Assembly (NCBI GenBank): GCA_023412175.1
Contig: JAEYOB010000661.1
Span: 1-10,726 of the forward strand
Origin: Pseudomonadota bacterium
Lineage (GTDB): Bacteria; Pseudomonadota; Alphaproteobacteria; Azospirillales; Azospirillaceae
Direction of reading: 5' to 3'
Length of the DNA stretch: 10,726 nucleotides
Shown in pieces: positions 6,539 through 10,726 of this stretch. Below the pieces are notes generated by a model. The model saw nothing but the letters and a program-made list of their open reading frames with translations, did not search any database and was not told where the DNA came from. The position numbers and the translations under genes are program-made. Every line of letters begins with the position of its first letter. Position 1 is the stretch's first letter.

Positions 6539-7390
6539 TCAGGCCGGCCGATCGCCCATGACCGTGGCGCGGTGCATCAGGCGGCGGTGCGGCAGGTAGT
6601 CGTTGACCGCGTAGTGCTGGGTCGAGCGGTTGTCCCAGATCGCCAGATCGTCCGCCTGCCAGCGCCAGCGCACGGTGAACTCCGGCCGGGTGACGTGGTC
6701 GAACAGGATGCGCAGGATGCCGTCGCTCTCCCGCGCGCCGAGGCCGGCGATGCGGGTGGTGAAGTTCTCCGACACGAACAGCCCCTTGCGCCCGGTCACC
6801 GGGTGCGTGCGCACCACCGGATGCAGCACCGGCGGGTGCCTGTCCCGCGCCTCGCGCCAGCGCTGGGACACCTCCGGCCCGGTGTGGCGCCAGTAGGGAA
6901 ACGCCTTGGTGAAGTCGTGCTCGGCCTGCAACGGCTCCAGCAGGCGGCGCAGCGGCTCAGACAGCGCGGCGTAGGCCGCCTCGGTGCTCGCCCACAACGT
7001 GTCGCCGCCGCTGGGCGGCAGCAGCTTGCCCGACAGCGCGACGATAGCCGGCGGCGTCTCGATAAAGGTGACGTCGGTGTGCCAGACGTCGTTGTCCGTC
7101 GGGTTGTGGAGCCCGGTGTCCAGAACCATGATCTCCGGCTGCTCCGGCACGTTCGGGTAGACCGGGTGCACGTGCAGCTCGCCGAAGCGGGCGGCGAAAT
7201 CGCGCTGCTGGCGCGGGGTGAGCGGCTGGCCTTCGAAGAACAGCACGTGGTGGGTGACCAGCGCCTGCTCCAGCGCCGCCTGCGCGGCGTCGGACAGCGG
7301 ACGGGTAAGGTCGGCTCCCTCCACCCGCGCGCCGATGGCGGGACCGAGCGGAGTGACGGTGAGCGCGGGCTGCAGGACGGTGTCGGGCAT
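6539..7390 (-). CDS. tauD: Taurine dioxygenase (TauD)
   Basis: The predicted 283-residue cytoplasmic Fe(II)/2-oxoglutarate dioxygenase hydroxylates taurine, which then breaks into aminoacetaldehyde and sulfite; sulfite feeds cysteine synthesis. The facial triad is His104-X-Asp106 (WHTDVTF) and His259 (QHYAVNDYLP). Arg270 and Arg274 (HRRLMHRATVMGD) sit where E. coli TauD binds the 2-oxoglutarate carboxylate and the sulfonate, with the same spacing. Length matches the family. The start at 7390 has AAGGAG 9 bases upstream; the same frame stays open far upstream through tauC, but that stretch is non-coding read-through. It is the last gene of the operon, 23 bases after tauC. Retention of the sulfonate-binding Arg favours taurine or a close sulfonate over other TauD-family substrates. 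Confidence 0.95.
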   Translation of the reverse strand: MPDTVLQPALTVTPLGPAIGARVEGADLTRPLSDAAQAALEQALVTHHVLFFEGQPLTPRQQRDFAARFGELHVHPVYPNVPEQPEIMVLDTGLHNPTDNDVWHTDVTFIETPPAIVALSGKLLPPSGGDTLWASTEAAYAALSEPLRRLLEPLQAEHDFTKAFPYWRHTGPEVSQRWREARDRHPPVLHPVVRTHPVTGRKGLFVSENFTTRIAGLGARESDGILRILFDHVTRPEFTVRWRWQADDLAIWDNRSTQHYAVNDYLPHRRLMHRATVMGDRPA

Positions 7391-7413
7391 GCGGTTGTTC
7401 TCCTTTCCGAAGA

Positions 7414-8268
7414 TTATTGGCGCCCCTGCCAAGGCACGAGCAGGCGTTGCGCGGCGCGAACCAGGATCTCCAGTGCGAAGGCGACGGCGGCGATGACCAG
7501 GATTCCCAGCACCACCACGTCGGTGACCAGGAACTGCGCGGCGGACTGCACCATGAAGCCGAGGCCGCGGGTGGCCGCCACCAGCTCCGCCGCCACCAGC
7601 GTGGACCAGCCGGCACCGAGGCCGATGCGGATACCGGTGAGGATGTCGGGCAAGGCGGAGGGCAGCACGACGAGGCGCACCACCTGCCCGCGCGTCGCCC
7701 CCAGCGAGCGCGCGGCGTTCACCCGCTCGGGATCGACGGAGCGCACGCCGGCAGCGGTAGCGATGACGACGGGGGCGAAGACGGCGAGCCCGATCAGCAG
7801 CACCTTCGACAGCTCGCCGATGCCGAACCAGATGACGATCAGCGGCAGGTAGGCCAGCGGCGGGATCGGCCGGTAGAACTCGATCACCGGCTCCAGCACG
7901 CCGCGCGCCACCGGGCTGAGCCCCAGCGCGATGCCCGCCGGCACCGCCGCCAGCACCGCGGCCGCCAGCGCCAGCAGAACCCGCCACAGGCTGGCCCACA
8001 GATGCTGCGCCAGCGTGGCGTCGACGAAGCCCTCCGTCCACACATGGACGGCCTGCGCCGCCACGGCCTCCGGCGTCGGCAGGAACAGCGCCGGCACGAT
8101 GCCGGCGTGCGACACCGCCCACCAGCCGCCGAACAGCAGCAGCACCGACAGGACGGCGGCGCGCGCGGTGCGCGACAGCGGGCAGGCCCGCGGCCGGGTT
8201 TCGCGCTGCGTTTCGCGTTCCACGTCGTCCGGCCCGAAGGCCATCAGGAGGGCTTCGATCTCGGACAT
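7414..8268 (-). CDS. tauC: Taurine ABC transporter permease (TauC)
   Basis: The predicted 284-residue inner-membrane protein of the BPD_transp_1 family forms the channel of the taurine/sulfonate importer. A charged head of about 33 residues precedes the first membrane helix (AVLSVLLLFGGWWAV). The transport domain follows, with PIPPLAYLPLIVIWFGIGELSK, typical of the TauC/SsuC group, and the cytoplasmic EAA-type loop NAARSLGATRGQVVRLVVLP, which docks on the ATPase. Its start, ATG 8268, lies four bases after the tauB stop, with GGAG inside the tauB end as ribosome site, so the two are tightly coupled. A second Met at codon 9 is possible. The C-terminus ends 23 bases before tauD. Confidence 0.94.
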   Translation of the reverse strand: MSEIEALLMAFGPDDVERETQRETRPRACPLSRTARAAVLSVLLLFGGWWAVSHAGIVPALFLPTPEAVAAQAVHVWTEGFVDATLAQHLWASLWRVLLALAAAVLAAVPAGIALGLSPVARGVLEPVIEFYRPIPPLAYLPLIVIWFGIGELSKVLLIGLAVFAPVVIATAAGVRSVDPERVNAARSLGATRGQVVRLVVLPSALPDILTGIRIGLGAGWSTLVAAELVAATRGLGFMVQSAAQFLVTDVVVLGILVIAAVAFALEILVRAAQRLLVPWQGRQ

Positions 8269-8272
8269 GGGA

Positions 8273-9052
8273 TCACTCCGCAGCGGTGGCGAAGACGAGG
8301 TCGCGGACGCGCTCGCGCGCCGCGATGAAGGCCGGGTCGGACTTGACCGCGCGCGCCGGCTCCCCCGCGGCGACGCGGCGGCCGAAATCCAGCTCCAGCG
8401 TTTCCGACACCCGCCCCGGCCGCGGCGACATGACCAGCAGGCGCGTCGCCAGGAACACCGCCTCCTCGATGCCGTGGGTGATGAGGAAGACGCTCTTGCC
8501 GGTGCGCGCCCAGACGTCGAGGATCAGTTCCTGCATCTGCTCGCGCGTCATGGCGTCGAGCGCGCCCAGCGGCTCGTCCATCAGCAGCACCTCCGGATCG
8601 GCCGTCAGCGCGCGGGCCAGCCCGACGCGCTGGCGCATGCCGCCGGAGAGCTGCCAGACGCGATGGCCGGCGAAGCCCGCCAGCCCGACGAGGTCGAGCA
8701 CGACGCGCGCCCGCTCCCGCCGCTCGGCCTTGGCCATGCCCCGGAGCCGCAACCCGAAGGCGACGTTGTCGATGACGTTCAGCCAGGGCAGCAGCGCGTC
8801 GTTCTGGAACACCACGCCGCGCTCGGCGCCGGGGCCGGCGATGAGGTTGCCGCCCAGCGACACGCGGCCGGACGTGGGGCGGAGGAATCCCGCCATCAGG
8901 TTCAGCAGCGTGGTCTTGCCGCAGCCGGAGGCCCCCAGCGCCACCACGAAGCTGCCCGGCTCGATGGACAGCGACACCCGCTCCAGCGCCGTGACGCCGC
9001 CCGCCGGGGCGAGAAAGCGCACGGTCGCGTCCTGCACGTTCAACGTGGACAT
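8273..9052 (-). CDS. tauB: Taurine ABC transporter ATP-binding protein (TauB)
   Basis: The predicted 259-residue ATPase powers taurine import. All ABC motifs are intact: Walker A GASGCGKT (40-47), Q-loop Gln83 ([11 protein letters not shown], typical of the nitrate/sulfonate/taurine group), signature [15 protein letters not shown] (135-149), Walker B VLLMDE (155-160) with the D-loop after it, and switch His193 ([15 protein letters not shown]). I chose ATG 9052 because GGAGG lies 5 bases upstream and the protein aligns with TauB from there; the frame is open further upstream, but that part overlaps tauA out of frame. The gap to tauA is 26 bases and to tauC 4 bases, so it is the second gene of a tauABCD-order operon. 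Confidence 0.95.
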   Translation of the reverse strand: MSTLNVQDATVRFLAPAGGVTALERVSLSIEPGSFVVALGASGCGKTTLLNLMAGFLRPTSGRVSLGGNLIAGPGAERGVVFQNDALLPWLNVIDNVAFGLRLRGMAKAERRERARVVLDLVGLAGFAGHRVWQLSGGMRQRVGLARALTADPEVLLMDEPLGALDAMTREQMQELILDVWARTGKSVFLITHGIEEAVFLATRLLVMSPRPGRVSETLELDFGRRVAAGEPARAVKSDPAFIAARERVRDLVFATAAE

Positions 9053-9078
9053 GGGAGCCTCCGGCTCGGGTCGGAGGG

Positions 9079-10095
9079 TCACTTCGCGGCGACGCTGTCC
9101 TTCACGAAGCGCACCGTGACATACGGCCCATAATCGGGCAGCACGGCCGGAAGCTTGCCCTGCTCCTTGAGGAAGGCCGCCGTGTCGGCGATGGCCCTGG
9201 CGGTGCCGCCCCCCAGAAGCTGCGGCGAGGCCTGCTCGGCGGGCAGCGGGAAGTGGTTGCCGGCCAGCAGTTCCGGCACCTCCCCGGCCTTGGCGCCGGT
9301 CAATGCGACGATCTTCCGGACGTTCTCCGGCGAGCCGGCCCAGGCGGCCGGGTTCTGGCGATAGGCGGCATAGGCATCGGTGGTGGTCCGCGTAAAGGCC
9401 TTTACCACGTCGGCGTTGGCCGCTGCGAAATCCTTGCGCGCGATCCAGGCGTCGAAGGTCGGGGCACCCCACTTGGCCACCTGCGACGAGGACACCAGCA
9501 CCGTCCCCGACTCCTTTGCCTTGCCGAGCGCCGGGTCCCAGACATAGGCGGCGTCGATGTCGCCGCGCACCCAGGCGGCGGCAATCTCCGGCGGACGCAG
9601 GTTGAGGATCTGCACCGACTTGGCATCGATGCCCCAGTGCTTCAGCACCGCGAGCAGGCTGTAGTGCGTGGTGGAAACGAAGGGCACCGCCACCTTCTTG
9701 CCCTTGAGATCCTTCGGCTCCCTGATGCCGGCGCCGTTGCGCACCACCAGCGCCTCGGCGTCGCCGATCTGGGCGGCAACCAGGATGGTCTCGATGGGAA
9801 CCTTGCGGCTGGCGGCGGCGGCCAGCGGGCTGGAACCGACATAGCCGATCTGGATGTCGCCCGAGGCGATGGCGGCGATCACGTCGGCGCCGCTGTCGAA
9901 CTTGCGCCAGTGGATGGTGCGCCCGGTGGCCTTCTCATAGAGCCCGTCGGCCTGCGCGACCTTCGTGGGATCGACCACGGTCTGATAGCCGATGGTGATG
10001 TCCTGCCCGGCGGCCAGCGCCACGGCGGAGGTGGCGGAGACGAGGCCGAGTGCCGCGGTTGCGGTCACGAGCAGATGCTTCAGCGTCCCGTTCAT
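9079..10095 (-). CDS. tauA: Taurine ABC transporter substrate-binding protein (TauA)
   Basis: The predicted 338-residue periplasmic protein starts with a signal peptide (about residues 1-28, [20 protein letters not shown] onward). Conserved stretches strongly resemble E. coli Tau[109 protein letters not shown], and near the end [15 protein letters not shown]. This makes taurine the likely main ligand rather than the broader alkanesulfonates of SsuA. The start at 10095 has GGGGAG 6 bases upstream and opens directly with the signal peptide; a longer frame to 10131 adds a hydrophilic head and is rejected. It is the first gene of the operon, downstream of an AT-rich promoter region. Confidence 0.96.
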   Translation of the reverse strand: MNGTLKHLLVTATAALGLVSATSAVALAAGQDITIGYQTVVDPTKVAQADGLYEKATGRTIHWRKFDSGADVIAAIASGDIQIGYVGSSPLAAAASRKVPIETILVAAQIGDAEALVVRNGAGIREPKDLKGKKVAVPFVSTTHYSLLAVLKHWGIDAKSVQILNLRPPEIAAAWVRGDIDAAYVWDPALGKAKESGTVLVSSSQVAKWGAPTFDAWIARKDFAAANADVVKAFTRTTTDAYAAYRQNPAAWAGSPENVRKIVALTGAKAGEVPELLAGNHFPLPAEQASPQLLGGGTARAIADTAAFLKEQGKLPAVLPDYGPYVTVRFVKDSVAAK

Positions 10096-10133
10096 CGTGG
10101 TCTCCCCTGGTTGTGGAGTGCTTCGCAGCACCC

Positions 10134-10163
10134 ATCACACCAGCGGTCCCGACACCCTGTCAA
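10134..10163 (-). promoter_or_regulatory. Candidate sigma-70 promoter of the tau operon
   Basis: On the minus strand a perfect TTGACA (10163-10158) is followed after 18 bases by TGTGAT (10139-10134), a 4-of-6 match to the -10 consensus, about 38 bases before the tauA start. The weak -10 and slightly long spacer would suit an activator-dependent promoter. No terminator is visible between the DUF6766 gene and this site, so some read-through from upstream is possible. Confidence 0.4.
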
Positions 10164-10174
10164 TATTTATCTAC

Positions 10175-10218
10175 TTAATTAATAGGTTAATTACCTCTAA
10201 CAACATGCATAATATGTT
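10175..10218 (-). promoter_or_regulatory. AT-rich island with dyads upstream of tauA
   Basis: The 153 bases between the DUF6766 gene and tauA contain an AT island unlike the rest of the window. In it are two TTAATTA copies 12 bases apart (10175-10181 and 10187-10193), the inverted repeat AGGT-N5-ACCT (10184-10196), and AACAT-N7-ATGTT (10202-10218). The last resembles the loose dyads bound by LysR-type activators, the family of the sulfur regulators CysB and Cbl in enterics. It lies upstream of the candidate -35, where an activator would bind. Which protein binds is unknown. Confidence 0.3.
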
Positions 10219-10248
10219 TAATTTCCATCCCACCACGCAGGAAAGCCG

Positions 10249-10726
10249 TCAGTGGCCGGTTTTCGCATGGGGCGCCGCGACCGGCTTGGATTCCGGCGAT
10301 CCCCGTTCACGCAGGTAGATGCCCAGGACGACCAGCACACCCATCGATAGGAACTCGCTCTGCCAATTCTGGAAGCTCTCGTACCAGAACTCCGGTTCGG
10401 CCAGGGTCTCCATCGTCGTCTTGATGGGCTGCTGATGCCGCAGCGCCTCCTCGTTCGAGCGCTGCGTGCTGCCGATCACGTGCAGCCAGAACGACAGGAC
10501 GAAGAGCGTCAGCAACGCGATGCTGAGCGAATGGGAATAGAGCCGCAGCAGCAGGCCGCCCCGGTGAACCGGCCAGGGCGCGTCCGGGTCGGCATGATGC
10601 CCGTCCGGCATCTCATCTTCGGGGTTCGCCTCACCGGGCTTTCTGGACTCGGACGAGCCCTTCTGGATCAGAACGGCGGTCAACAGCACGTAGACCGACA
10701 TCTGGAGGAACTCGCTCTCCCAGTTC
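10249..10726 (-). CDS. DUF6766 family membrane protein (5' end outside window)
   Basis: The frame is open to the right edge, so the gene starts beyond the window; the 158 complete C-terminal codons visible end at TGA 10251-10249. The first visible residues NWESEFLQMSVYVLLT form a membrane segment, followed by a hydrophilic, acidic and His-bearing linker (GEANPEDEMPDGHHADPDAP). A central hydrophobic segment (LSIALLTLFVLSFWLHVIG) and a last one (MGVLVVLGIYLRERGSPESK) complete the view. The layout agrees with what I recall as the DUF6766 membrane family, whose function is unknown. The last segment repeats the first: NWQSEFLSM against NWESEFLQM, each followed by GS-x-ES. An apparent start at ATG 10701 is internal, because the conserved NWESEFLQ lies in frame upstream of it. 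It is in the tau direction, 153 bases ahead of tauA. Confidence 0.75.
   Translation of the reverse strand, partial: NWESEFLQMSVYVLLTAVLIQKGSSESRKPGEANPEDEMPDGHHADPDAPWPVHRGGLLLRLYSHSLSIALLTLFVLSFWLHVIGSTQRSNEEALRHQQPIKTTMETLAEPEFWYESFQNWQSEFLSMGVLVVLGIYLRERGSPESKPVAAPHAKTGH

Noticed and set aside
7391..8122. Apparent N-terminal extension of TauD giving a 527-residue fusion
   Set aside because: The extension is the out-of-frame reading of tauC (Gly/Ala/Arg-rich). TauD has its own ribosome site and normal length from 7390.
9053..9472. Apparent N-terminal extension of TauB
   Set aside because: It is an out-of-frame reading of tauA; the real start at 9052 has GGAGG and aligns with the family.

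Overview
The window looks like chromosome from a high-G+C alphaproteobacterium, most likely Azospirillum or a close relative. The reasons are strong G/C bias at third codon positions, the GroEL tail type, an MocR-type regulator beside tau genes, and a long GC-rich inverted repeat between genes. The genus is an inference from general familiarity, not from a search.

Layout, left to right. (1) Bases 1-110 are the last codons of groEL, followed by a clear intrinsic terminator (142-169). (2) Bases 187-332 hold a 23-bp near-perfect inverted repeat with an inner hairpin, between convergent groEL and a PQQ-type sugar dehydrogenase gene. (3) On the minus strand, bases 347-2649 hold lrgA and lrgB (overlapping) and then the exported PQQ-dependent dehydrogenase. 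(4) Bases 2650-2946 are a divergent control region with a duplicated two-part motif. (5) On the plus strand there follow ccoG (the Fe-S copper reductase of cbb3 oxidase assembly), a DUF983 zinc-ribbon membrane protein, a possible short leader ORF, and an MocR/GntR regulator. (6) On the minus strand, tauA-tauB-tauC-tauD form a compact operon for taurine/sulfonate uptake and oxygenolytic desulfonation, reading toward the regulator and ending 12 bases from it. (7) An AT-rich tau promoter region precedes the 3' part of a DUF6766 membrane protein gene, which runs off the right edge.

How the genes work together. TauA binds taurine in the periplasm, TauB/TauC drive it inward, and TauD uses 2-oxoglutarate, O2 and Fe(II) to release sulfite. 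The operon therefore supplies sulfur rather than carbon. The adjacent MocR protein is a candidate regulator of it (TauR is of this family), but the link is positional. CcoG and DUF983 point to respiratory oxidase maturation, although no oxidase genes lie in the window.

I see no CRISPR array, tRNA, rRNA, transposase or phage gene, and no clearly novel multi-gene system. The most unusual signals are small ones: the duplicated motif at 2737-2845, the leader ORF coupled to the MocR gene, the long inverted repeat, and the terminal repeats of the DUF6766 protein.
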